Positions 25,088 to 34,035 of a stretch of DNA of 64,000 bases are shown piece by piece. Where the stretch lies: NCBI RefSeq assembly GCF_025457425.1, contig NZ_JAMXIA010000001.1:930001-994000 (forward strand). Direction: 5' to 3'. Source of the stretch: Chryseobacterium foetidum (GTDB lineage: Bacteria; Bacteroidota; Bacteroidia; Flavobacteriales; Weeksellaceae). Both the position numbers and the translations under genes were made by a program. Below the pieces are notes generated by a model. That model saw only the letters and a list, made by a program, of their open reading frames with translations, did not search any database and was not told the DNA's origin. Within the stretch, counting starts at the first letter, position 1. Each line of letters begins with the position of its first letter.

Positions 25088-26143
25088 CTAAAAAACATAA
25101 GTCGTCAAATAATGCAACTCAGATTTGCTGGCGGCTTTGGAATCTGCTTCTGCCTGTTCTAATGAATAGTTTGAATTGATTTCTTTCTTTTGGAAGACGA
25201 ACGAATTATTGGCGTTTTTATCAACTACCTCATTGAAGATATGTTGAATATCTGAATTTCCTAATGATGCAAAACTGATATCTTCGAAACCGTAAAGTAA
25301 TCTCAAATCATCGAACTGAGTAAAATTATCATTCACAAACCCTTGAAGCTGTGATTTTGAATCGAAATTTCCTGCCCAGATGTTGTAAGCATAAGTTTTC
25401 TTGCTCGGCTTGTCGAAAATACTTTGGTAAACGAAATTTTCTCCCAAATAAGCTTCTCTTACCTGCGGATCGTTTGCCAGTTCTTCGGGAAGACCTTCTT
25501 TCAGAATCTTTCCTTCAAACATAATGTAAGTTTTGTTGGTAATCGCCAAAGTCTGTTGTACGTTGTGGTCGGTAATCAGAATTCCGATGTTTTTGTCGGT
25601 TAAGCTTCGTACAATTTTCTGAATATCTTCTACAGCAATCGGGTCTACTCCGGCAAAAGGCTCATCCAAAAGAATAAAGCTCGGGTCGGTCGCGAGACAC
25701 CTTGCAATCTCGGTTCTACGTCTTTCACCACCGGAAAGTAAGTCTCCACGGTTTTTACGAACGTGCTGCAGAGAAAATTCTTCAATCAGCTCATCACATT
25801 TAACTTGCTGTTGCTTTTTTGAAAGTTTTGTAAGCTGTAAAACACCCATAATGTTATCTTCTACAGACAATTTTCTGAAGATGGAAGCTTCCTGAGCCAG
25901 ATATCCGATTCCCTTTTGGGCACGGCGGTACATGGCATCGGTCGTGATTTCCTGTTTATCGAGGAAAATTTTCCCTGAAGTGGGTTTAACTAATCCTACA
26001 ATCATGTAAAATGAAGTGGTTTTTCCGGCACCGTTCGGACCGAGCAAACCTACAATTTCTCCCTGCTGAACCTGTACAGAAACGCCTTTTACTACTTTTT
26101 TGGGACCGTATTCTTTGATTAAGTTTTCTCCTCGTAAAATCAT
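25088..26143 (-). CDS. lptB: LPS export ATPase LptB with an extra C-terminal domain
   Basis: Residues 1-243 are a standard LptB: Walker A GLLGPNGAGKTT, Q-loop GYLAQEASIF, signature LLSGGERRRTEIARCLA, Walker B FILLDEPFAGVDP and H-loop ILITDHN. LptB powers lipopolysaccharide transport from the inner membrane as a dimer under LptFG. The protein is 351 residues instead of about 241. The additional 108 residues start after GENFVYQ (AYNIWAGNFDSKSQLQGFV onward, ending YLTTYVF) and do not belong to the ATPase. The IWxGNFxS pattern resembles immunity-protein family Imm22 as I remember it. That assignment is weak, but the extension itself is clear in the reading frame. Confidence 0.9.
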   Translation of the reverse strand: MILRGENLIKEYGPKKVVKGVSVQVQQGEIVGLLGPNGAGKTTSFYMIVGLVKPTSGKIFLDKQEITTDAMYRRAQKGIGYLAQEASIFRKLSVEDNIMGVLQLTKLSKKQQQVKCDELIEEFSLQHVRKNRGDLLSGGERRRTEIARCLATDPSFILLDEPFAGVDPIAVEDIQKIVRSLTDKNIGILITDHNVQQTLAITNKTYIMFEGKILKEGLPEELANDPQVREAYLGENFVYQSIFDKPSKKTYAYNIWAGNFDSKSQLQGFVNDNFTQFDDLRLLYGFEDISFASLGNSDIQHIFNEVVDKNANNSFVFQKKEINSNYSLEQAEADSKAASKSELHYLTTYVF

Positions 26144-26300
26144 AAAGGCAAAGATAAAGTTTTTTTGAATTGAAATGACAGTCTGTTCTCTGGGGAAAAT
26201 AAATTGACAATATCAAAGCAACGGGATTACAATTTGGTTATGATTATGAAATGATCCTTTATTTTTAAACATATTAAAATTTCTGCCTAAAAAATCAATA

Positions 26301-26714
26301 TCATCGGTTTAGTTTAAAAATTTTTAACGTACCAAACAGTAACAAGCCACCAATTATCAGATATAAACCCGATGCTGACAAAACTGCAAAAATCTCGTCC
26401 TGCGTGGAATAACTGCTCCATGCCGAAACTCTGTCACTGAAAACACTAAGGTTTCCAAGAAAAGTAAATATTAAAAAAAGAATAACTACAACCGGAATTG
26501 CCAACTTTTTAAAATTTAATTTGTTTGCTGCAAAAAGGATTACGGGTATTATAATTGTACAAGTTGCTGAATAAGAAAGCACTTCCGACCAATAAGAACA
26601 ATCCATGCACGATGAGGAGACCTCATCAGAAAATGAAAGCATAGAAAGACAGGAAGTCGCGAACAGGAAAACGAAAAAGATAACTGTTGTTGTAATATAA
26701 TGTTTTATACTCAT
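26301..26714 (-). CDS. Hypothetical four-segment membrane protein at the edge of the type VI region
   Basis: A 137-residue protein with four predicted membrane segments (about 8-26, 45-62, 70-88, 109-130). Segment 1 doubles as a signal-like N-terminus. A short Cys-containing loop SSSCMDCSYW follows it. It starts just downstream, on the same strand, of the decayed vgrG copy. It may be a leftover immunity protein of the third type VI module, but nothing in the sequence proves it. Confidence 0.6.
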   Translation of the reverse strand: MSIKHYITTTVIFFVFLFATSCLSMLSFSDEVSSSCMDCSYWSEVLSYSATCTIIIPVILFAANKLNFKKLAIPVVVILFLIFTFLGNLSVFSDRVSAWSSYSTQDEIFAVLSASGLYLIIGGLLLFGTLKIFKLNR

Positions 26715-26804
26715 TGCTTAACCGGTTTTTGGGATTTTTCAAAAATAAACATCACCTACAACATACGAATCTTTGCTCATAATTTTGTACTCCTGGTGAT
26801 TTTC

Positions 26805-27695
26805 AGATTTCTCCAGAATTATTTTGAACTTCTTTTTCTGAATGAAATTCATCAGTTCCTTTACTTTGTGTTACAATTTTTCCACTACTTTTTTTAATAA
26901 GATCTTTTTTTATCGTACTTTCCTTGTTTTCTGTACTCATTTCGACCATCTTACCGTCAACATTTTTCATTAGATAGCTTCTACAGACAGATTTTTCATC
27001 GCACCCAAACTTTGCGTGGCATTCATTCCAATACTCTGGCTTCTGTTCATACCAATGGTGTCAGACTGATCTCTACCTACCGTGGTTGTCATATTTTCTG
27101 CAACATTAATAAACGTATTCTTACACTTCAAAGTCATCGTCTCTGGTGCCGTAATATTGATATTGCTTCCCGTTGTATCCAGATGAATTTCATTACCACT
27201 TTAATCTGTATTAATAACTTTCATCTTCCATAAAAACCACTTTATGCCCACTTCTGGTCATAATAGATTTCACTCTGTTATCAGCAAAACCGCCTAAAGC
27301 AGTGGCCCCCATGGAACATCCCGCCCATGACGAAAGGCCTGTCCGGATGATTGTGGACAAAATCGACCATCACCTGATCACCAACTTCGGGAATGGCTAC
27401 GTAACCTCTGTTTTGGGTTACCGGATCTGTTCCGCCCGCATCGGGGCTCATCATTCTGATGAAATTGGTGGTGTCATTCATCTGCCAGTCAAATCTCACC
27501 TGCACTCTTCCCTGCCCTTCAGGATCGGTGTTTGAAATCACTGTGGCAATCTGAGGCTGGGCAACAGGAACTGTGAAGTCGGGTTTTGGTAAAAATCCTG
27601 TATCGGCTGCAATGCCCTGAAAACTTCCGCTGTAATGACCAATGGTGTCGATTTCATGCGTGGTTTCAGTAACCATTATTTTGGTGAAATAAGAT
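26805..27695 (-). pseudogene. Decayed vgrG copy (third VgrG module)
   Basis: The minus strand matches the intact VgrG at 37888-39849 from its residues SYFTKIM to the C-terminal QNNSGE. Only about the last 290 residues are left. A single added G in the GGTALGG codons (near 27307) shifts the frame, giving GGHCFRRFC and a stop. More small indels break the beta-helix part between 27180 and 27230, and part of the tail is missing. The first 360 residues are absent. Its C-terminal tail (GKIVTQSKGTDEFHSEKEV) is closer to the truncated copy at 32659 than to the intact one. Confidence 0.85.
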
Positions 27696-27779
27696 GTTTA
27701 TTTGTATCCTATTTTTGAACTAATACCATATAGCCTAGATATAAAAAAGAAATTATTAATAAGTTAGAAACAGTATCTC

Positions 27780-28130
27780 TTTATTTTATAAGAGTTCCTG
27801 CTGAAACTAATTTTGCTTTTGTAAATTTCTATATCAAATTTTTCAATCATTTTTCTATTTTCTATTTTTAATTGAATTGTCTCTATTTTGTCCATTCCAC
27901 GAATTTAATAGAATCAAAAGACTAGAAAATACTGTTTTACGTAGTTTATAATTTTCTAAATTTCTATTTGATTGTTTAAAACATTCCATTGCCATAATAT
28001 GAGTAAAGAAAATCTCTCTATTGGGAGCTCTATAGAAAACAGTTCATTAGAATCTTTAGATTTAAGCTTATCAGTAAACAAAATTTCAATTGACGTATTT
28101 ATTTTTTTTCGACTAGTATTTGTTGTATAA
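27780..28130 (-). pseudogene. Probable degraded small gene
   Basis: Three frames in turn look coding on the minus strand: NTSIEILFTDKLKSKDSNEL..., then FFTHIMAMECFKQSNRNLEN..., then MDKIETIQLKIENRK.... Each is broken by a stop soon after the next becomes open, as expected of a gene with two frameshifts. No family recognised; position suggests a former effector partner. The rest of this 440-base gap holds nothing I can support. Confidence 0.35.
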
Positions 28131-28135
28131 AAATC

Positions 28136-28561
28136 TTACTGTTTTTTTGATACTGCAAACACTAATATTCCTAATACATAACCTGAAACAACCCCAAAAA
28201 GGGCTCCTACCATAATACAAATATCTTTAGTCCACCAATCATAAATTGAATTTAGTACGCAAAAAAATATTATGGAAAGTACTGAAGTACCTATAATTGA
28301 AACTGACAGAAAAAAAGTTCTAAAACCTTTACTAACTGATTTTTGTTGGTAACCTATCAAAACTGAGGCAGAAATTATACCCGCACTTATAAGCCCTATT
28401 AATATCAAAATAAAAAGCAAACAAATAATAACTCCCACAATTATTGCTATACAGAAAAATATGGCTCCCATTAAAAGCAACACTACGAGAAAATCATCAT
28501 CATTATTAAACGAATCAATTATGAAAAAAGTCTGATATAAGTATTGATTTAAAAATTTCAA
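28136..28561 (-). CDS. Small membrane protein, candidate type VI immunity or accessory
   Basis: A 141-residue protein with about four hydrophobic segments (about 24-44, 47-70, 82-104, 116-136). The start is 8 bases after the stop of the lipoprotein gene at 28570, so it is in the same operon as the lipase effector. It has no catalytic motif. Immunity to a membrane-active effector is one possibility, inferred from position alone. Confidence 0.6.
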   Translation of the reverse strand: MKFLNQYLYQTFFIIDSFNNDDDFLVVLLLMGAIFFCIAIIVGVIICLLFILILIGLISAGIISASVLIGYQQKSVSKGFRTFFLSVSIIGTSVLSIIFFCVLNSIYDWWTKDICIMVGALFGVVSGYVLGILVFAVSKKQ

Positions 28562-28569
28562 TAATCGTA

Positions 28570-29163
28570 CTATTTTTTTGCTTTTACTTCTTCAAGCTGT
28601 TTTTTTACATCATCTGGAAACCAAGGTAACACAGGATCATTTTTATATTGTCCATATACAACATCCGGAGACAAAAGTTCTTCGGGAAGATTGAGTTTTT
28701 TTAGTTCTGTTTTGAAATCTGACTCTGACTCAAAACCAGTTACTTCTTCTGTTTCAATATTAATAAGAAACCAAATTCTTGGGATTTTATCTTTTTCATC
28801 AAAATCTAATTTTTCCCCTTGATAACCATATATAAACTTTCCTGATACATTAAATTTTTCAATGGGATCAAAACTATTCAAAACTATATTCTTATTATGA
28901 AAAGTTTCAATTTTTGGAGTCGCTATATAAGTTTCCATCATCCAATTTCTTGAACCTTGTAATTGTTGCATTTTATAGGGTTTAATTAATGGAACTACCG
29001 AGTAATCCCAACCTTCGGAGGACCAATAAAAAATATCAACATTGGCTTTTTCATATGACTGATCCGGAAATAATATATCTTTCATTTTTTTTGTTTTATT
29101 ACAGTTTGTCATACACATTGAACTCATCAATAGTATAAAAAATAATAAACTATTTTTTTTCAT
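28570..29163 (-). CDS. Lipoprotein, candidate immunity protein (copy A)
   Basis: A 197-residue lipoprotein (lipobox MTNC, Cys21). It belongs to the same family as 29451-30023 and the truncated piece at 33741-34030. Shared marks are FYWSSEGWDYSVVPLIKP near the N-terminus and the C-terminal LNLPEE...PDxVYxQYKxxPVLPWFPxxxKKQLEEVK. Periplasmic lipoproteins encoded right after effectors are typical immunity proteins for periplasm-acting type VI toxins. The gene follows an orphan effector C-terminus (29184-29447), as if it were the partner of a displaced effector. Confidence 0.75.
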   Translation of the reverse strand: MKKNSLLFFILLMSSMCMTNCNKTKKMKDILFPDQSYEKANVDIFYWSSEGWDYSVVPLIKPYKMQQLQGSRNWMMETYIATPKIETFHNKNIVLNSFDPIEKFNVSGKFIYGYQGEKLDFDEKDKIPRIWFLINIETEEVTGFESESDFKTELKKLNLPEELLSPDVVYGQYKNDPVLPWFPDDVKKQLEEVKAKK

Positions 29164-29183
29164 AAATTCTTATTTTAACGTGT

Positions 29184-29447
29184 TCAATCGATCCATTTCT
29201 TTTTAGCTTCTTTTAATTTCTCTCCAATATCTTTCATACCTTTTTCAATGGCTTCTAATTTTTCCTCATCCGTTTTTCCAAGCCATTCAATTTCTCCTTT
29301 GCTATAATTATTATTCCAGTTTCCTTTTACTTTCATTAAATCATTGCCTCCAGCAATGTCATGGTAAATGAAGCCCGAAATAATACTTACAACATCATTA
29401 TCTATGCTTCTTGAACCCTCTTTTGATGCATTCAAATCATATAATAG
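29184..29447 (-). pseudogene. Orphan C-terminal tip of a lipase-type effector
   Basis: Reading LYDLNASKEGSRSIDNDVVS onward, this 83-residue piece aligns with the last 85 residues of the 872-residue effector (FDLRASEDGSRSIEYDVVS onward). Its extreme C-terminus differs (KLKEAKKKWID against INKVIDIIK). The homology begins right after the stop of the lipoprotein at 29451, with no ATG start. It is therefore a displaced tip, not a free gene, like orphan Rhs/CDI tips. Confidence 0.75.
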
Positions 29448-29450
29448 AGA

Positions 29451-30023
29451 TTATTTTCCTTGTTTCACTTTTACATCTTCTAATTGTTTTTTTATATTTT
29501 CTGGAAACCAAGGCAAAATAGGATTTTGTTTATATTGTTCATATACTTCATCAGGATTTAGAAATTCTTCAGGAAGATTGAGATTTTTTAGTTCTATATT
29601 AAGTTCTTTTTCTGAATTAAATTTAGATAATGAAACTTCTTTAGTTCCTTTTTTTACATCAATGATGAACCAAAACGGAGGAACAATTACTTCACGATTT
29701 TCAAAGTTTCGAATCTCTACAATTTTATGACCATAAATGTAACTACTTGATAAATTAAAATTTTCAATTGGACTAATACTAATTTCATTAAACTTATTGA
29801 AACCTGTTGAAATTTGCCACATATCATTGCCTTGCAGTTTTATTAATTGAAATGGTTTAATTAATGGAATCATAGTGTAATCCCAGCCACTATCAGCCCA
29901 ATAAAACTTATCTATTTTAGCATCTTCATAAGGTCTTTCGGGGAAGAATTTATTTTTCATTTTGTCTGTTTTATTACAACTGAATAAAATTGTTGTAAGT
30001 GTTAATAAAAAGATCTTTTTCAT
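29451..30023 (-). CDS. Lipoprotein, candidate immunity protein of the lipase effector (copy B)
   Basis: A 190-residue lipoprotein (lipobox LFSC, Cys16). It starts 4 bases after the stop of the 872-residue effector, the usual spacing of an effector-immunity pair. It is homologous along its length to copy A at 28570, with the shared FYWADSGWDYTMIPLIKP and the tail LNLPEEFLNPDEVYEQYKQN. A periplasmic lipoprotein would be placed to block a lipase reaching the cell envelope. Function as immunity is inferred from context. Confidence 0.78.
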   Translation of the reverse strand: MKKIFLLTLTTILFSCNKTDKMKNKFFPERPYEDAKIDKFYWADSGWDYTMIPLIKPFQLIKLQGNDMWQISTGFNKFNEISISPIENFNLSSSYIYGHKIVEIRNFENREVIVPPFWFIIDVKKGTKEVSLSKFNSEKELNIELKNLNLPEEFLNPDEVYEQYKQNPILPWFPENIKKQLEDVKVKQGK

Positions 30024-30027
30024 TCGT

Positions 30028-32646
30028 TTATTTTATAATATCTATGACTTTATTTATCAGCCCTTCCATATCACTTCGGATATTATCTCCGACACTTTCA
30101 AGATAACCTTTCGGTTTCTCGTTTAATCGGTCTTGTAATTGTTTTTCAGAATAAGTGTTCGTCCAATCACCTTTTACTTTTAACAAATCATTCCCTCCCG
30201 CAATATCGTGATATAGAAACCCAGTAATGATACTTACCACATCATATTCAATGCTTCGTGATCCGTCTTCTGACGCCCGCAAATCAAAAGTATCTTCAAA
30301 TTTATGCTGAATCCTCACATTCCCATTCTTGCCTACACTAACTATAGTTATTACACCAATACTTCTAAGCAACCAAGTTAGTTCATTAGCAGCCACTTTC
30401 CAAGTATCTCTGTATTTAGCACTAAAAGGATTTTTAAACTGATCCAACATTTCTCCTTTGGCTCTTTTTCCTCCTAGTTGTATTGCTCTTAATGGAAGAT
30501 CAATAATTTCAAAAGATTCTTTTCTATATTTAGGATGATTAACAATTTTTTGAGCAATTTCTTTTTCATATTCAACAAATGCAGGATCTTCATTAATTTT
30601 TTTAATCAACCTTTTACTCTTGCTGATATCCACTTCGCCACTTTGCAGCATAGAATAAATTCCGGCTTCAAAAAGACTGTTAATATTTCCATCTGTAAGC
30701 CCAATAGATTCCGCCAATTTTCTTCTTGCACCATGTGCCCAGCCGGAGCCGTCATATTCTTTGACGCCTTTTGCCCAATCTACAATATTAGTATACCAAT
30801 GGGGTTCAACTTTCAGTTCTTCTTTAGCTTGGTCTACCCATTTTTTAATCCCTGCAGTATTGGCAATGCTGGTTTTTATCATTAATGCTTTGCCTTTACC
30901 TTCTACGAAAGCTTTTTCTTCTTTTCTCTTTTGATCTGAACCCGCGCCTGAAGAGTAATCTAGCCGATAAAACAAATCTTTTCCAGTTTCTTTTACTCTA
31001 TCCCAAATCGTTTGATCCTGGTACTGATCCCAATCTGAAAGCGTTCCTTTATTAAACATAAACCCAACGGGAGCAAAATGCGCCTGCAATTCCATATTAT
31101 GAACTTTTTCAAAAGCGATTAATGCATTGAGCTTAAGACGGTACAATTCACTTTTCATGTAAAGAGATTTTTTTGTCCCTTCTGCTTTTGAAATAGCCTG
31201 ATCTAAAATCGTGTGAAACCAATCTGGTAAAACCTGGCTGATTATAGGGATTTTATATTTTGCAGGTTCATATTTTTTAGAAGGATTGGAAATGACAGAA
31301 TCACGATAGGTTTTATACTGATAATATGTTTTCCAGTATGTTTTAACGCATTGTCTAAATGTTGGCGCATTTTCATTGATGCTCCCATCAGGATTAAAGG
31401 CTTTATCCAGAAGTCTTTTGGGGAAATGATAACCTTCTTCTTCGAAGAATCCTTCCGGAGCATCTTTCTTTACAAACATCCAACTTGCAAACTGCAGATT
31501 ATCTTTTTCGTTACAAGCATTTTTCACAAAGGGAATATCTCCCATTCTCGTTACAAACAAAGCTCTATCATTGGGAAAAGTGAATTGAACTGCTCGATCA
31601 ATGAGACCTCCCCAAGAATTATCTCCCAAGAGCTCGTTCATCTTTTCATAAATACCTTGATTTTGATATAATTTTTCTTTGGTAAAAATATCACCAATCC
31701 ATTCTAAAACCCATTCTTTGATAAAATCTTCAAAGTAATAATTTTTGAATTGCGTATAATCTTCGCCATAAAGTCCTTGTGGCTGATGAGTACCTAAAAA
31801 CATGATATTGATTGGAATCTCTTCCCAACCTATTTCATAAGCATAATAAATAATTCCAAGAGCTGTCCCTGCAGCAATGGCAGCGCCTTGACTGTGTCCT
31901 ACAACAGTAACTGGCTTGTAATTTGGAGAATAACTAGCAATTCCTGGGTTTTGCTCTTTCTGATTTTCTATAACTGATTTTTCTTTGATATTCCATTTTC
32001 TTTTAGCCCAGACATAACCTTGTGCAATACCATGTTCTACCCTGTGTGCACCTGATGACTGTAAACCATGTGAACCATTAATGAAATGAGCATTTCCCTG
32101 AGCATGAAAATACTCTTTGAAAATCTGAGAATATCTTTTTTTTGTGACATTATCATACCCTTCCCAATATCCTTCAAACTTTTCTTTTACAGCGAAAATC
32201 CAACGATAATTTTCAGTTGACTCATAATTAGGATCACTATACAAAGTACCTCCTCCTTGTCGATTATCCATCTCTAACTCATCATTAGTATAGATATCAA
32301 TATTATCTGTTATCTGCTTTTCATTCATATTTGCACCTCGAACTGGATTTTGAGCGAGGTCATCAGGAACTTTATCCATAACAACATTTAAATACGAACC
32401 AGGGTTTTTCTTAGGAGTACTTAAATAGCCATTGCAAAAAATAATATCACCGCTTAAAATTGGTACTATATAGTTGAGAATAGGAGGTTTGGGTGGATCT
32501 TCGTTTAAACCATAACTTACCCCGCTTTCTTTCCCTACCTGTATTACTTTAGAACCAATATTTTCAATGTTATCTTTAGAATATCTTTTATAATTTCCGT
32601 CTACAACTTTCGTGATATTTCCCTTTACAATTCTCGTTCTGCTCAT
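30028..32646 (-). CDS. Type VI effector with lipase-like alpha/beta-hydrolase domain
   Basis: An 872-residue protein encoded 12 bases after a truncated vgrG. Residues 1-55 (MSRTRIVKGNITKVVDGNYK..., then PPKPP) match the N-terminus of the metzincin effector at 36509-37882. Residues 60-400 hold an alpha/beta-hydrolase with the nucleophile elbow VTVVGHSQGAA (S252) as in phospholipases and lipases. The 440 residues after it show no recognised domain and end in the tip also found as an orphan at 29184. Delivery through VgrG to neighbouring cells is inferred from the operon. Confidence 0.82.
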   Translation of the reverse strand: MSRTRIVKGNITKVVDGNYKRYSKDNIENIGSKVIQVGKESGVSYGLNEDPPKPPILNYIVPILSGDIIFCNGYLSTPKKNPGSYLNVVMDKVPDDLAQNPVRGANMNEKQITDNIDIYTNDELEMDNRQGGGTLYSDPNYESTENYRWIFAVKEKFEGYWEGYDNVTKKRYSQIFKEYFHAQGNAHFINGSHGLQSSGAHRVEHGIAQGYVWAKRKWNIKEKSVIENQKEQNPGIASYSPNYKPVTVVGHSQGAAIAAGTALGIIYYAYEIGWEEIPINIMFLGTHQPQGLYGEDYTQFKNYYFEDFIKEWVLEWIGDIFTKEKLYQNQGIYEKMNELLGDNSWGGLIDRAVQFTFPNDRALFVTRMGDIPFVKNACNEKDNLQFASWMFVKKDAPEGFFEEEGYHFPKRLLDKAFNPDGSINENAPTFRQCVKTYWKTYYQYKTYRDSVISNPSKKYEPAKYKIPIISQVLPDWFHTILDQAISKAEGTKKSLYMKSELYRLKLNALIAFEKVHNMELQAHFAPVGFMFNKGTLSDWDQYQDQTIWDRVKETGKDLFYRLDYSSGAGSDQKRKEEKAFVEGKGKALMIKTSIANTAGIKKWVDQAKEELKVEPHWYTNIVDWAKGVKEYDGSGWAHGARRKLAESIGLTDGNINSLFEAGIYSMLQSGEVDISKSKRLIKKINEDPAFVEYEKEIAQKIVNHPKYRKESFEIIDLPLRAIQLGGKRAKGEMLDQFKNPFSAKYRDTWKVAANELTWLLRSIGVITIVSVGKNGNVRIQHKFEDTFDLRASEDGSRSIEYDVVSIITGFLYHDIAGGNDLLKVKGDWTNTYSEKQLQDRLNEKPKGYLESVGDNIRSDMEGLINKVIDIIK

Positions 32647-32658
32647 GGGGATAACTGT

Positions 32659-33330
32659 TTAGAAATTATTACTCTTTTCAGAGCTATTATTTTTTACAAT
32701 TTTATCAGAATGCTGCTCATTCGTTCCTGCACTTTGGGTTACAATTTTTCCGTCACTCACCTCACTTCTCTCCATCTTCGTCTCACTATGCACATCACCC
32801 TCAATCATTTCCGTCAGTTTTCCCGTAATAAACATACTCGTATCTCCCAATACAGAAGTCATTTTCATAGCACCCACACTTTGCGTAGCATTCATTCCAA
32901 TACTTTGGCTTCTGTTCATGCCAATGGTGTCAGACTGATCTCTACCTACCGTGGTTGTCATATTTTCCGCAACATTAATAAACATATTCTTACAATTCAA
33001 AGTCATCGTCTCCGGTGCCGTAATATTGATATTGCTTCCCGTCGTATCCAGATGAATTTCATTACCGCTTTTATCTGTAATAATAATACTTTCATCTTCC
33101 GTAAAGACCACTTTATGTCCACTTCTCGTCATAATAGATTTCACTCTGTTATCAGCAAAAACGCCTAAAGCAGTGCCCCCATGGAACATCCCGCCCATGA
33201 CGAAAGGCCTGTCCGGATGATTGTGGACAAAATTGACCATCACCTGATCACCAACTTCGGGAATGGCTACGTAACCTCTGTTTTGCACAACTTGGTTCAT
33301 TCCGGCTGCGTAGGGACTCAGCAAACGTTT
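32659..33330 (-). pseudogene. 5'-truncated vgrG (second VgrG module)
   Basis: The open frame covers only the C-terminal 221 residues of a VgrG, from LLSPYAAGMNQVVQNRGYVAI to the stop. The sequence from NRGYVAIPEVGDQVMVNFVH through the repeats IGMNRSQSIGMNATQSVG is nearly identical to the intact copy. The first residues (SPYAAGMNQVV in place of SPDAGGTDQVT) and the tail (MERSEVSDGKIVTQ onward) differ, so it is a distinct paralog. The break at about 33330 joins unrelated sequence, so the spike cannot be made from this copy alone. Confidence 0.85.
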
Positions 33331-33400
33331 CGGAAAAATTGAATTTTGTTTGAGTTATTAAGAAACTGTTCACTTTTGAAAATAAAATCCACTGTTTCTG

Positions 33401-33733
33401 TTATTCAATAAATATTTTGGATTGTGCTTGAAGGTCTTTAATCTGATTAAAAATAAACGATTTATATTCTGCCTGTTCTTCTTTTTCTTCGATATAATTT
33501 ATGGCTCTTCCCACTTCTTCACCCTCGATGTATTTTACTTTTACTGTAATATTGTCTTTAAAATATTTATTAAAAATTAATTACACATGCAAAACACTAT
33601 TCTCGTCTTGTACAATCTTGCCAACTTCTACTCCCTTTCCTTTTTTTCTTCTGAACAAAAGCATAAAAATGCATACAAAACGAATAAAAAAAATAAATCC
33701 TAAAATAGCGAACAATATAATAACTTCTATCAT
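33401..33733 (-). pseudogene. Small membrane protein gene split by an in-frame stop
   Basis: A 111-codon frame with one internal stop at 33581-33583. The first half is a 50-residue protein with an N-terminal membrane segment (MIEVIILFAILGFIFFIRF) and a basic FRRKKGKG stretch. The second half (NKYFKDNITVKVKYIEGEEV onward) stays in the same frame and looks coding. A 50-residue functional product is possible. No family recognised. Confidence 0.45.
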
Positions 33734-33740
33734 AACACAA

Positions 33741-34030
33741 TTATTTCTGTTTTTTTATTTCTTCTAATTGCTTTTTAATATCCTCTGGAAACCAAAGTAA
33801 AACAGGGTTTTGTTTATATTGTTCATATACTTCATCAGGATTCAGGAAAGTTTCTGGAAGATTAAGTTCTTTTAGTTTTGCTTGAAAATCCGATTCTTTG
33901 TCTAATTTAACCAAAGCAGAATCTTCAATTTTGACTCCTTTTCTAAGATCAATTATACACCTATATTTTAGTACATCTTTGTCACCTCTTGCTTCATCAA
34001 CAATACCACGGTATAAATGCCTGCAATTAT
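33741..34030 (-). pseudogene. Truncated lipoprotein of the immunity family (copy C)
   Basis: The minus strand reads a C-terminal fragment KLDKESDFQAKLKELNLPET, then LNPDEVYEQYKQNPVLLWFP, which matches the last 95 residues of the lipoproteins at 28570 and 29451. The signal peptide and N-terminal half are missing. It lies just downstream of the effector fusion at 34036. Confidence 0.7.
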
Positions 34031-34035
34031 GAATT

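Noticed and set aside
32710..33168. Plus-strand frames opposite the vgrG copies (also 38020 and 27012)
   Set aside because: They are mirror frames of the repeated VgrG needle part, so they reappear in each copy; no function.
33501..33767. Plus-strand 88-codon frame
   Set aside because: Low complexity and opposite to better-supported minus-strand small frames.
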